NCBI GenBank assembly: GCA_030066335.1 | Contig: JASJBV010000071.1 | Location: 1 to 40,860 of the forward strand | Length of the DNA: 40,860 nucleotides | Source: Gammaproteobacteria bacterium | GTDB lineage: Bacteria; Pseudomonadota; Gammaproteobacteria; GCA-001735895 | Reading direction: 5' to 3' | In this document: piece after piece, positions 8,723 to 16,411 of the stretch | Layout: each line of letters begins with the position of its first letter | Numbering within the stretch: position 1 is the first letter of the stretch | The notes under the pieces: generated by a model | The model's input: only the letters and a program-made list of their open reading frames with translations | What the model was told of the DNA's origin: nothing | Databases searched by the model: none | Program-made: the position numbers and the translations under genes

Positions 8723-9849
8723 TGGCCGAACACGACACCAGTCAGGAGAAAACGGAACAACCCACCCCGAAAAAATTACGCGAAGCCAAACAGCAGGGGC
8801 AGATCCCGCGCTCTCGCGAACTCAACAGCATGAGTATCATGGTCATCGGCGCCTCCGGCCTGTTGCTGTTCGGCGCCTTCATGCTGAAAAGCCTGAGCCA
8901 GATGATGTCCACCGGCTTTTCCCTGACCCGGGCCGAGATTCTGGACAAGCAGACCCTGTTCCTGCGTTTTGAGCAGGCGTTCTGGGATGCCCTGGCCGGG
9001 ATTACCCCGTTTCTGGCCCTGATGACGATCGTCGCGATCCTGACCCCGTTGCTGCTCGGGGGCTGGGCCTTTAGCGTCGAGCAGATCGCCTTCAAGCCGG
9101 ATCGCCTGAACCCGATCTCCGGCCTGAAACGGATTTTTTCCGCCAAAGGCCTGATGGAACTGGTCAAGGCGATGGCGAAGTTTATCCTGGTGTCGGTGAT
9201 TGCGGTGGCGTTCCTGTGGTCACAGGCGGACACTTTCCTCAACCTGGGCAACGAGCCATTTATCCAGGGCCTGACCCATGCGGCCTGGCTGTTTGGATTC
9301 AGTTTCCTGGTGATGTCTCTGGCGCTGGTGCTGATTGCCGCGATCGATGTGCCGTTCCAGATCTGGGATCACAGCCAGAAATTGAAGATGACCCTGCAGG
9401 AAGTTAGGGACGAAATGAAAGAGACCGAGGGCCGTCCCGAGGTCAAATCCAAGGTGCGGGCATTGCAGCAGGAAATGGCCCAACGCCGCATGATGGAGGA
9501 TGTGCCCTCCGCCGATGTCATCATCACCAACCCGACCCACTACGCGGTGGCGTTGAAATATGACCCGGACAGCATGGCGGTGCCGGTGATCGTCGCCATG
9601 GGCAAGGATCTGATCGCGTTCAAGATTCGCGAAATCGGTATCGAGTCCGGGGTCGAGATTTTCGAGGCACCGCCACTGGCGCGTGCCCTGTTTGCCCATG
9701 GCAAGCTGGGACAGGAAATTCCGGGCCAGCTGTATTACGCCGTGGCCCAGGTGCTGGCCTTTGTCTTCCAGCTACAGCAGGCGCGCCAACACGGTTTTGA
9801 TTTACCGGATCGCCCCGATCCCTACATCCCCACCGATGAGCAGGTATAA
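8722..9849 (+). CDS. flhB: Flagellar export switch protein FlhB
   Basis: 375 residues. FlhB has four membrane helices and a cytoplasmic domain that self-cleaves to switch export from rod/hook to filament substrates. The N-terminus carries the typical EKTEQPTPKKLREAKQQGQI. The autocleavage motif NPTH is at residues 270-273, followed by YAVALKYDP and the C-terminal fragment IPGQLYYAVAQVLAFVFQL. GGGGG lies 6 bases before ATG 8722 (GTG 8719 is an alternative). A free-standing paralogue of the part after the cleavage site is encoded at 20939-21232. Confidence 0.98.
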   Translation: MAEHDTSQEKTEQPTPKKLREAKQQGQIPRSRELNSMSIMVIGASGLLLFGAFMLKSLSQMMSTGFSLTRAEILDKQTLFLRFEQAFWDALAGITPFLALMTIVAILTPLLLGGWAFSVEQIAFKPDRLNPISGLKRIFSAKGLMELVKAMAKFILVSVIAVAFLWSQADTFLNLGNEPFIQGLTHAAWLFGFSFLVMSLALVLIAAIDVPFQIWDHSQKLKMTLQEVRDEMKETEGRPEVKSKVRALQQEMAQRRMMEDVPSADVIITNPTHYAVALKYDPDSMAVPVIVAMGKDLIAFKIREIGIESGVEIFEAPPLARALFAHGKLGQEIPGQLYYAVAQVLAFVFQLQQARQHGFDLPDRPDPYIPTDEQV

Positions 9850-9851
9850 GC

Positions 9852-11972
9852 ATGAATAACACCAACATAATGCAACAGGTCAAAGGTTTCAGTACCCAGG
9901 GGCTGGGCGCGCCATTGATCGTCATCATGATGCTGGCGATGGTGGTCATCCCGTTGCCACCGATGGCGCTGGATATGTTGTTCACCTTCAATATCGCCTT
10001 CGCCCTGATCGTGGTGCTGGTGACCGTTTATTCGCTGCGGCCGCTGGATTTCACCGTGTTTCCGACTATCCTGCTGGTGGCCACCCTGTTGCGCCTGGCC
10101 CTGAACATTGCTTCGACCCGGGTGGTGTTGCTCGAGGGGCACACCGGTACCGCGGCAGCGGGCAAGGTCATCGAGGCCTTCGGTGAATTTGTCATCGGTG
10201 GCAACTACGCGGTAGGTCTGGTGGTATTCGCGATCCTGGTCATCATCAACTTCGTCGTCGTCACCAAGGGTGCCGGTCGCGTATCGGAAGTCAGTGCACG
10301 CTTCACCCTGGATGCGATGCCCGGCAAACAGATGGCGATCGATGCCGACCTCAATGCCGGTTTGTGTACCCAGGAAGAGGCCCGTCAGCGCCGCACCGAG
10401 GTTGCCCAGGAAGCCGATTTCTACGGGTCGATGGATGGTGCCAGTAAGTTCGTCCGCGGTGACGCGGTCGCCGGTATCCTGATCCTGTTCATCAATATCA
10501 TCGGTGGCCTGGCCATCGGTATTCTGCAGCACGACATGGCGGCAGCCGATGCGATGCATAATTACACCCTGCTGACGATCGGTGATGGCCTGGTCGCCCA
10601 GATCCCATCGCTGGTGCTGTCCACCGCGACCGCGATTATCGTCACCCGGGTATCCGCCTCGCAGGAAATGCGTAACCAGGTGTTCACCCAGATGTTCCAG
10701 GACCCGCGGGCGCTGGTGGTCACCGCAGTGATCCTGGCGGTGTTGGGCATGATCCCCGGCATGCCCAATTTTGCCTTCCTGACCCTGGCCGCGATCTCGG
10801 CCGCTACCGCTTTTGCCCTGAGCAAGCGCCAGCAGCAGGTGGTTGCAGCAGAAGTCGAGACGGCCCCGGAAGTCGAGGTGCAACCGGAACAACGAGAACT
10901 GAGCTGGGATGATGTGAAGACCGTCGACATGATCGGTCTCGAGGTCGGTTACGGCCTGATCCCGCTGGTCGATGCCCGCCAGGGTGGCGAATTGATGAAC
11001 CGGATCAAGGGAGTACGCAAGAAACTATCGCATGAACTGGGCTTCCTGGTGCAGTCGGTGCATATTCGCGACAACCTCGATCTGCCGCCCAACAGCTACC
11101 GGCTGAGCCTGCTCGGGGTGCCGATGGGTGAAGCCGAGGTGGTGCCGGGCAAGGACCTGGCGATCAATCCGGGTAGCGTCTACGGCGAGATTGACGGGGT
11201 CGAAACCAAGGATCCGGCCTTCGGCCTCGATGCCAAGTGGATCGATCCGGCGCAGCGAGATCATGCGCAGACCCTGGGTTATACCGTGGTCGATTGCTCG
11301 ACCGTGATCGCCACACACTTGAGCCAGATGCTGCAGGAAAATGCGCATGAATTGATCGGGCACGAGGAAGTGCAGGAACTGATGGAGGTACTCAAACGCA
11401 GTTCCCCCAAGCTGGTGGAAAACCTGACCCCGAAGCCGCTGCCCCTCAGTGTTATCGCCAAGGTCATGCAGAACCTGCTGCAGGAACAGGTGTCGATCCG
11501 TGATCTGCGCACGATCGCCGAAACATTGGCAGATCAGGGCCAGCACAGTCAAGATGCCGGCGTATTGACGGCACTGGCACGGGTTGCCCTGGGTCGGCAG
11601 ATCATCCAGGGCATCTATGGAATGGCTTCAGAGCTTGCTGTCATGACCCTTCACCCATCATTGGAACAGATTTTGCAACAATCCGCTCAGGGAAAAGATG
11701 GGCAGATGATGGCGTTTGAGCCGGGACTTGCCCAGATGATGCATAACTCGATCAAGGAGAGTACGCAAAACCAGTTGGCCAAGGGTGAACCGGCGGTGCT
11801 CCTGGTAGCGCAAAACCTGCGGCCATTCCTGGCCCGCATGTTGCGCCACAGCATCCAGGGATTGAACGTGTTGAGTTATGACGAAATCCCGGAAGACAAG
11901 CAGATTAAGGTGATTGCGAGTGTTGGCAATCCGGGGCAAAACGAGCCGATGGTTCCCAGCCCTCAAAATTAA
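9852..11972 (+). CDS. flhA: Flagellar export gate protein FlhA
   Basis: 706 residues, the normal length. FlhA forms the nonameric ring of the export gate and uses the proton motive force. The N-terminal half has about eight membrane helices, with ATLLRLALNIASTRVVL and the FHIPEP-region loop VTKGAGRVSEVSARFTLDAM-PGKQMAIDADLNAGL. The large cytoplasmic domain (from about residue 350) includes VKTVDMIGLEVGYGLIPLVD, the chaperone-docking region, and EQVSIRDLRTIAETLAD. It sits 2 bases after flhB and 20 before flhF. Confidence 0.99.
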   Translation: MNNTNIMQQVKGFSTQGLGAPLIVIMMLAMVVIPLPPMALDMLFTFNIAFALIVVLVTVYSLRPLDFTVFPTILLVATLLRLALNIASTRVVLLEGHTGTAAAGKVIEAFGEFVIGGNYAVGLVVFAILVIINFVVVTKGAGRVSEVSARFTLDAMPGKQMAIDADLNAGLCTQEEARQRRTEVAQEADFYGSMDGASKFVRGDAVAGILILFINIIGGLAIGILQHDMAAADAMHNYTLLTIGDGLVAQIPSLVLSTATAIIVTRVSASQEMRNQVFTQMFQDPRALVVTAVILAVLGMIPGMPNFAFLTLAAISAATAFALSKRQQQVVAAEVETAPEVEVQPEQRELSWDDVKTVDMIGLEVGYGLIPLVDARQGGELMNRIKGVRKKLSHELGFLVQSVHIRDNLDLPPNSYRLSLLGVPMGEAEVVPGKDLAINPGSVYGEIDGVETKDPAFGLDAKWIDPAQRDHAQTLGYTVVDCSTVIATHLSQMLQENAHELIGHEEVQELMEVLKRSSPKLVENLTPKPLPLSVIAKVMQNLLQEQVSIRDLRTIAETLADQGQHSQDAGVLTALARVALGRQIIQGIYGMASELAVMTLHPSLEQILQQSAQGKDGQMMAFEPGLAQMMHNSIKESTQNQLAKGEPAVLLVAQNLRPFLARMLRHSIQGLNVLSYDEIPEDKQIKVIASVGNPGQNEPMVPSPQN

Positions 11973-11992
11973 GCCCTTGAACAGGTGAAGTC

Positions 11993-13480
11993 ATGAAAAT
12001 AAAGCGAACATATGCGGCGACGATGCGCGAGGCACTGGCCCAGGTAAAAAGAGAGCAGGGTGCCGATGCCATCATTCTGGGCAACAAGAAAGTCCCGGGA
12101 GGAGTGGAGATTTTATCCGCGATCGATTTCGATCATCACGCGATGGATGACTTTGCGCCTGAATCACAGTTTTCTCCACCAGCGCCGCTGTCTGCGGCCG
12201 TCGAACCGGCGCCGCAAACCGCCAACAGGGCAGACAGCCTGCCGATTCCGGAATTTGCCCTGGACCCCAATCACCAGCAGCGCAAGGAACCGGTGCTGGG
12301 TTTTTCCGCCGCGACCAAAGCCGCCAGCAAACCGGCCGAGGCGCAACAGCCTAAGGTCAAAGCCAAAGTTGCCAGGCCGGCCAAAGCCAGCAAAAAGCCG
12401 GTTAAAAAATCGCCTGCCGCATCAGCCGTGGCCAGCAAGGGCACTTTGCCGGTTGAAGAAGAAGCGCTGTCACGCCAGCAGGCGGATAAGTTACTCAGCA
12501 GTCTGCGCAGTAACCAGTTTACCGATTATCCATCGACGGCCGGGGCCAAGCCGGTGATCGACGAGGTCAAGGGCGAGCTGAAGAATTTACGCGATCTGAT
12601 GGAAACCTCGCTCAACGTGCTGGAATGGGACCGCTACAACCAGCGTCACCCGGTACGCTCGGTGTTACTGAACCTGTTGACCGAGCTGGGTCTCGGTGCC
12701 GATGTCTGCGAATTGATCATGAGCCACCTGGGTCAGCTTGACTCTGACCCGCATAAAGTCTGGCAACAGACCCTGGGCCTGTTGGCGCGGGCGCTGCCGA
12801 TTCGCAATGCCGGTGTGTTGAGCCGGGGTGGGCGTATCGCCCTGGTCGGCTCCACCGGAGTCGGCAAGACCACGACGATCGCCAAGCTGGCTGCCCGCTT
12901 CGCCCACAACCACGGCAAGCGCTCGGTAGCACTGATCACCACCGATAATTTTCGCATCGGTGCGCATGAACAGTTACAGCAGTTCGCACGGATGCTGGAA
13001 ATTCCATTGCTGACCGCGAAAAACGGTGATGAATTAGGCGATCGCCTGCACATGCTGGAGGATAAGAAACTGGTCCTGATCGATACCGCGGGTATGAGTC
13101 AGACCGATGTCCGGCTGTCAGAGCAGTTTCATAACCTGCAGCATGGTTCGCCGGAAATCCAGCCCTACCTGGTGTTGTCGGCGAATACCCAGCTGGCAGC
13201 CCTCAACGAGACGATCAAGAATTTTGGCAAGGTCAAGCTGGCCGGTGCCATCGTTACCAAGCTCGATGAATCGGCCAGCCTGGGTGGCATTATGACCGCG
13301 GCGATTCGTTACAAGCTGCCTTTGACCTATTGCGGCACCGGGCAAAGAGTGCCGGAAGACCTGAAGTCGATTAAGAGTCATCAGCTGGTCAGCCGGGCGG
13401 TGGCATTGATGCAGAAATATGCCGAGCAAGTCGACAAGGAAACCATGGCATTTCGCTACAACCATATCATCAGTCGCTAA
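11993..13480 (+). CDS. flhF: Polar flagellar SRP-type GTPase FlhF
   Basis: 495 residues. FlhF is an SRP-family GTPase that places the flagellum at the pole. It has the short N-terminal B domain (MKIKRTYAATMREALAQVKREQG at residues 1-23), a long Ala/Pro/Lys-rich linker (about 50-150), then the N and G domains. The P-loop is GSTGVGKTTT with VALITTDNFRIGAHEQL after it; DTAGMSQ and TKLDESASLGG are the G3 and G4-G5 elements. Its presence with FlhG shows a fixed polar flagellum number. It is followed after 33 bases by flhG. Confidence 0.98.
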   Translation: MKIKRTYAATMREALAQVKREQGADAIILGNKKVPGGVEILSAIDFDHHAMDDFAPESQFSPPAPLSAAVEPAPQTANRADSLPIPEFALDPNHQQRKEPVLGFSAATKAASKPAEAQQPKVKAKVARPAKASKKPVKKSPAASAVASKGTLPVEEEALSRQQADKLLSSLRSNQFTDYPSTAGAKPVIDEVKGELKNLRDLMETSLNVLEWDRYNQRHPVRSVLLNLLTELGLGADVCELIMSHLGQLDSDPHKVWQQTLGLLARALPIRNAGVLSRGGRIALVGSTGVGKTTTIAKLAARFAHNHGKRSVALITTDNFRIGAHEQLQQFARMLEIPLLTAKNGDELGDRLHMLEDKKLVLIDTAGMSQTDVRLSEQFHNLQHGSPEIQPYLVLSANTQLAALNETIKNFGKVKLAGAIVTKLDESASLGGIMTAAIRYKLPLTYCGTGQRVPEDLKSIKSHQLVSRAVALMQKYAEQVDKETMAFRYNHIISR

Positions 13481-13513
13481 CCCGGCAACAACAACAGAAC
13501 AAGAGAATTATTT

Positions 13514-14380
13514 ATGGACCAGGCGCAAGGCATAAGACAAATGAAAGACCACAAACCCGTGCAGGTGATCGCGGTCACCAGTGGCAAGGGCGGGGTCGGC
13601 AAAAGCAATATCACGATTAATCTGGCGGTGTCGCTGGCCCAGCAGGGGCAGCAGGTACTGGTCATGGATGCCGATCTTGGCCTGGCCAATCTGGATGTGC
13701 TGCTGGGCCTGGCGCCGCGGTATAACATGTCGCATGTATTAAGTGGTGAATGCAGTCTGGAAGACATCATGGTCGACGGCCCGGCCGGAATCAAGATCAT
13801 ACCCGCTTCTTCCGGCGTGCGCAGCATGGCCGACCTGTCGGCGGCGGAAAACGCCGGCATCATCCAGGCCTTCTCCGAATTAACCATCCCGGTGGACACC
13901 CTGTTGATCGACACCGCGGCCGGGGTCAACGAGTCCGTGGTCAGCTTCGTGCGCGCGGCGCGCGAGGTGATTGTCGTGGTCTGTGATGAACCGGCATCGA
14001 TCACCGATGCCTACGCGATGATCAAGGTCATGAACCGCGATTTCGATGTTCAGCGCTTCCACGTATTAGCCAACCAGGCGCACAGTATTCAGCAGGGACG
14101 AGAATTATATTCAAAATTAGCCAGAGTGGCCGATAAGTACCTGGACGTGACGTTGGATTTTATTGGATCCATCCCCTTTGACGACTATTTGAAGAAAGCG
14201 GTACAGAAACAGAAGTGTGTAATCGAGACCTACCCGCGCAGCCCGGCATCGATGGCGCTACGCAAGATAGCGCAGAAGACCCAGAACTGGCCTACTCCGA
14301 GCTCGATCGAGGGTCACCTGGAGTTCTTTATCGAGAGGTTGATCACTTACAGTGGTCAGAGCGAGGAGCTGAGGCTATGA
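13514..14380 (+). CDS. flhG: Flagellar number regulator FlhG (FleN), MinD-like ATPase
   Basis: 288 residues. FlhG restrains FlhF and, in FleQ-containing bacteria, the master regulator FleQ, so limiting flagellar number. It begins with the DQAQGIRQM segment that corresponds to the FlhF-activating DQAxxLR helix. The deviant Walker A motif is SGKGGVGKSN at about residues 22-31, followed by VMDADLGLANLDVLLGL and IDTAAGV. It ends with a membrane-associated C-terminal helix (LEFFIERLITYSG). Its stop overlaps the fliA start by 4 bases. Confidence 0.97.
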   Translation: MDQAQGIRQMKDHKPVQVIAVTSGKGGVGKSNITINLAVSLAQQGQQVLVMDADLGLANLDVLLGLAPRYNMSHVLSGECSLEDIMVDGPAGIKIIPASSGVRSMADLSAAENAGIIQAFSELTIPVDTLLIDTAAGVNESVVSFVRAAREVIVVVCDEPASITDAYAMIKVMNRDFDVQRFHVLANQAHSIQQGRELYSKLARVADKYLDVTLDFIGSIPFDDYLKKAVQKQKCVIETYPRSPASMALRKIAQKTQNWPTPSSIEGHLEFFIERLITYSGQSEELRL

Positions 14381-15105
14381 ATGGACATGCCATGTATGCC
14401 GAGGTTCAGAACTACGGCGAGGACAATATCGTCACCCGTCACGCTGCGCTGGTCAAACGTATCGCTTTCCACCTGATCAACCGGATGCCGGAAACGGTGC
14501 AGGTCGATGACCTGATCCAGGCCGGGATGCTGGGTCTGCTGGAAGCTTCCAGCCATTTCGACGCCAGCCAGGGCGCCAGTTTTGAAACCTATGCCGGGAT
14601 CCGTATCCGTGGCGCGATGATCGACGAGATCCGTAAGCTGGACTGGACCCCGCGCTCGGTGCATCGCAAGTATCGTGCGGTCACCGAGGCCATCCGCAAG
14701 CTGGAACACCAGAAAGGCAGCGATCCGACCGATAGCGAAATCGCCGAGGAAATGGGCATCAGCTTGTCGGAATACCACCAGATCCTGGTGGATTCGAGTT
14801 CGGCGCGCATCTTCAGCATGGATGCGATAGAGGATGATCATGGTGACTACCAGATGCCGCAGTCCAATGAACAGACCCCGCTGGATTCACTCAGTGAAAA
14901 TGAATACCAGCGCAACCTGGTGGAAAGTATTAAAGGTCTGCCGGAGCGCGAGCGCCTGGTGATGTCGCTGTATTACGATGATGAGCTGAATTTCAGGGAG
15001 ATCGGTCGGGTGCTCGAAGTCAGTGAGTCACGCGTGTGCCAGATCCACGGCCAGGCCATGCTGCGGCTGCAATCCAAGATGTCGGATTGGCACCGGGAAG
15101 AATAA
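14377..15105 (+). CDS. fliA: Flagellar sigma factor 28, FliA
   Basis: 242 residues. FliA directs transcription of late flagellar and chemotaxis genes. Regions 2-4 are clear: DLIQAGMLGLLEASSHFD (region 2.2), FETYAGIRIRGAMIDEIR-KLDWTPRSVHRK (2.3-3.0), and the region 4 helix-turn-helix EIGRVLEVSESRVCQIHGQA. ATG 14377 is chosen over an upstream in-frame start inside flhG because it gives the normal FliA length and has GAGGAG upstream. Promoters of the type it recognises lie nearby at 15186, 20202, 22883 (minus strand), 24122 and 28690. Confidence 0.98.
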   Translation: MNGHAMYAEVQNYGEDNIVTRHAALVKRIAFHLINRMPETVQVDDLIQAGMLGLLEASSHFDASQGASFETYAGIRIRGAMIDEIRKLDWTPRSVHRKYRAVTEAIRKLEHQKGSDPTDSEIAEEMGISLSEYHQILVDSSSARIFSMDAIEDDHGDYQMPQSNEQTPLDSLSENEYQRNLVESIKGLPERERLVMSLYYDDELNFREIGRVLEVSESRVCQIHGQAMLRLQSKMSDWHREE

Positions 15106-15115
15106 TCCCGCCAAG

Positions 15116-15147
15116 CCGATTGCGGGCCTGTCAGCCGGGACAATCGG
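15116..15147 (+). terminator. Hairpin after fliA, possible transcript end
   Basis: CCGATTG (15116-15122) pairs perfectly with CAATCGG (15141-15147), with an inner CGG/CCG pair. There is no T-run behind it, so it is not a standard intrinsic terminator. It lies between the fliA stop and the cheY promoter and could be a weak or Rho-assisted end, or an RNA-stabilising stem. Confidence 0.3.
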
Positions 15148-15185
15148 TCACTGGTCAGCAGCGGCAAGCATGAACACTTAAGCTT

Positions 15186-15211
15186 TAAAGTTTTGAATAT
15201 TCTGCCGATAA
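15186..15211 (+). promoter_or_regulatory. FliA (sigma-28) promoter of cheYZA
   Basis: TAAAGTTT (15186-15193) and a perfect GCCGATAA (15204-15211), with 14 bases between TAAA and the -10 element. Apart from spacing one base short of ideal, this is the consensus flagellar sigma-28 promoter. It lies about 50 bases before cheY and would drive cheY-cheZ-cheA-parC-parP. Confidence 0.85.
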
Positions 15212-15260
15212 CCCGGGGTACACAGTTAGGCGTATACCTTGATGCAATTGTGGAGGTTGC

Positions 15261-15647
15261 ATGAACAAAGAAATGAATATCCTGATCGTTGATGATTTTT
15301 CGACCATGCGGCGAATCGTCAAAAACCTGTTGCACGATCTTGGATTTAGTAATACCTCGGAAGCGGATGACGGCCAGACCGCGTTACCGATGTTGAAAAC
15401 CGGTAAGTTTGATTTCCTGGTCACCGACTGGAACATGCCGGGCATGGATGGATTGACCCTGCTGAAAAAGGTCCGTGAAGACGATGCCCTGAAAGACATG
15501 CCGGTATTGATGGTCACGGCCGAGGCCAAGCGTGAACAGATCGTGGTGGCCGCGCAGGCCGGGGTTAACGGCTATATCGTCAAACCTTTTACCGCTGCTA
15601 CCCTGAAGGAAAAGATCGATAAGATATTCGAGAGGGTAGGTGGATGA
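15261..15647 (+). CDS. cheY: Chemotaxis response regulator CheY
   Basis: 128 residues, a single receiver domain. Phosphorylated CheY binds FliM to change motor rotation. It has the acidic pair in [13 protein letters not shown], the phosphoacceptor Asp56 in [11 protein letters not shown], the Thr/Ala switch region MVTAEA and the Lys in GYIVKPF. This is the form typical of CheY in CheZ-containing clusters. Its stop overlaps the cheZ start by 4 bases. Confidence 0.97.
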   Translation: MNKEMNILIVDDFSTMRRIVKNLLHDLGFSNTSEADDGQTALPMLKTGKFDFLVTDWNMPGMDGLTLLKKVREDDALKDMPVLMVTAEAKREQIVVAAQAGVNGYIVKPFTAATLKEKIDKIFERVGG

Positions 15648-16390
15648 GCGACGCGGAAACCGCCAGCTACCTGACCGAAGAATATATCAACCGCCTCAAG
15701 GAACTGACCGAGGCCCTGGGTGCCGGCGAAAACCAGGTTGCTGATCAGCTGATCGGTGAACTGACCACTCTACGCGAATCCTCGCTGTTCCAGGAACTGG
15801 GCAAACTGACCCGCGAAATCCACGAATCCATCAACGCTTTCCAGGCCGATGCCAGAATCGTCGAACTGGCCCAGGAAGATATTCCCGATGCCAAGGAAAG
15901 ACTCAATTACATCATTACCAAGACCGACGAGGCCGCCCATCGGACGATGGAAGGCACCGAGGCGGTGCTGGAAATGGTTGAAGTATTCAATCACAAGGCG
16001 GATGACATCCAGCAACAATGGCAGAAGTTCAGAACCTCGGCGATGTCGAAACAGGATTTTCTGGCCATGAGCGATGATATCGACCGCTTCTTATCTTCGG
16101 TTTCAGAGGATAGCGATAAAGTTAAAGCCAAAATGACCGATATCATGATGGCACAGGATTACCAGGATCTCACCGGTCAGATGATCAAGCAGGTGATCAC
16201 GATGGTGCAGGAAGTCGAGGAAAAGCTGGTCAGGTTGGTGGCCATCTCGGGTGCCAGTCTCGGTGAGAGTCAGAAAAAAGCGGATGACGGCGCCACGGCG
16301 CATGGTCCGCAATTACCCAATGCGGACAAGCAGGAGGTCGCCACCAGTCAGAATGAGGTGGACGATTTACTGGCCAGCCTGGGGTTTTAG
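15644..16390 (+). CDS. cheZ: CheY-P phosphatase CheZ
   Basis: 248 residues, largely a long helical hairpin. CheZ dephosphorylates CheY-P. The catalytic segment is [12 protein letters not shown] with Asp175 and Gln179, matching the Asp/Gln pair of E. coli CheZ. The C-terminal CheY-tethering peptide is [13 protein letters not shown] (bases 16349-16387), after a flexible linker. The gene overlaps cheY by 4 bases. The C-terminal peptide resembles the FliM N-terminus and the CheA repeats in the same operon. Confidence 0.97.
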   Translation: MSDAETASYLTEEYINRLKELTEALGAGENQVADQLIGELTTLRESSLFQELGKLTREIHESINAFQADARIVELAQEDIPDAKERLNYIITKTDEAAHRTMEGTEAVLEMVEVFNHKADDIQQQWQKFRTSAMSKQDFLAMSDDIDRFLSSVSEDSDKVKAKMTDIMMAQDYQDLTGQMIKQVITMVQEVEEKLVRLVAISGASLGESQKKADDGATAHGPQLPNADKQEVATSQNEVDDLLASLGF

Positions 16391-16411
16391 CTAAGAAAAC
16401 GGGTTACGACC

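Noticed and set aside
9822-10892. Long minus-strand ORF (356 codons) opposite flhA
   Set aside because: Composition (very rich in His, Gln, Asp, Gly) is typical of the antisense frame of a GC-rich coding gene; flhA is unquestionable on the other strand.
11575-11590. TGGCACGGGTTGC inside flhA, resembling a sigma-54 promoter
   Set aside because: The GG-to-GC spacing is too short and it is inside a conserved reading frame.
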